From contig NC_091134.1 in the NCBI RefSeq assembly GCF_041381155.1, positions 39,825,338 through 39,889,337 on the forward strand: a DNA stretch of 64,000 nucleotides, written 5' to 3'. The position numbers and the translations under genes are program-made. Source of the DNA: Argopecten irradians. Lineage: Eukaryota; Mollusca; Bivalvia; Pectinida; Pectinidae. Shown here piece after piece: positions 63,801 to 64,000 of the stretch. Numbering within the stretch: position 1 is the first letter of the stretch; every line of letters starts with the position of its first letter. The notes beneath the pieces were generated by a model. The model did no database searches, was not told where the DNA came from, and saw only the letters and a program-made list of their open reading frames with translations.

Positions 63801-64000
63801 TTAACAGCAATAATAATCTCTGGTCTAGCTAACTAATTTACCAACAGAAAAATAAACTTTTAGGGGTCATCTACTTTTTTTACTCCAATATCTTTGACAT
63901 TGAGAGACAAGGAGCTGGTAGTGTATGTAATTATGGCTTTTGCCTAGTGACCATTTTCCAATTAGTACGGCCCTTGGTGAGATGGAATGCCATGGACTGC
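60826..64000 (-). other. 5' part of the quaking-like gene: intron, exon 1 beyond the window
   Basis: At least 3.2 kb without recognisable exon. The phase-1 acceptor at 60,826 requires an upstream exon ending in G of a glutamate codon. Confidence 0.55.

Overview
This window is eukaryotic, AT-rich nuclear DNA from an animal. Evidence for an animal is a set of initiator tRNA genes with the eukaryotic signature (A1:U72, C33, AUCG in the T loop, three G:C pairs next to the anticodon loop) and a minus-strand, intron-split gene for a STAR-family RNA-binding protein of the Quaking/HOW type. An invertebrate is likely, and a mollusc or other lophotrochozoan is my best guess; that guess is inference from base composition and gene style, not from a species marker.

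Positions 1 to about 20,066 hold a head-to-tail array of 15 units of about 1.33 kb. Each unit carries two direct-orientation tRNA-iMet(CAT) genes, A and B, about 196 nt apart, followed by a spacer of about 1 kb. That gives 30 copies, 27 of them identical over all 72 nt. The array runs off the left edge of the window. Unit 2 is abnormal: a 27-bp minisatellite has replaced part of its spacer, and the sequence after it is full of small insertions. The last B copy has changed its anticodon to TAT and lost its terminator. Beyond the array are decayed unit fragments, a 5' tRNA relic and one intact tRNA-iMet on the opposite strand (20,987-21,058).

From 21.1 to about 34.2 kb I see no protein gene. 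The stretch holds a promoter-like motif cluster (22.6-22.8 kb), a C-poor G/T-rich tract with a G-quadruplex motif (about 24.1 kb), a periodic cluster of X-box-like motifs (29.0-29.2 kb) and a decayed minisatellite (30.8-31.2 kb).

From about 34.2 kb to the right end lies the quaking-like gene on the minus strand, missing its 5' end (QUA1 exon) beyond position 64,000. Exons read from high to low coordinate: 60,692-60,825 and 58,987-59,103 (KH with GPRG loop), 54,668-54,811 (KH end), then two alternative QUA2 exons of exactly equal length (48,602-48,719 and 48,371-48,488), then 45,862-45,948 (in-frame cassette) and 45,076-45,348 (proline-rich, tyrosine-containing C-terminal region). The paired QUA2 exons are forced by reading frame to be mutually exclusive, and the 113-nt intron between them contains ACTAAC, the core of the Quaking response element. 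The C-terminal tail is probably alternatively made: read-through past the donor of the last clear exon gives a short tail resembling that of vertebrate QKI-6, and a low-confidence terminal exon lies near 38.5 kb with a good polyadenylation signal at 34.18 kb. I found no transposase, viral element or CRISPR array.
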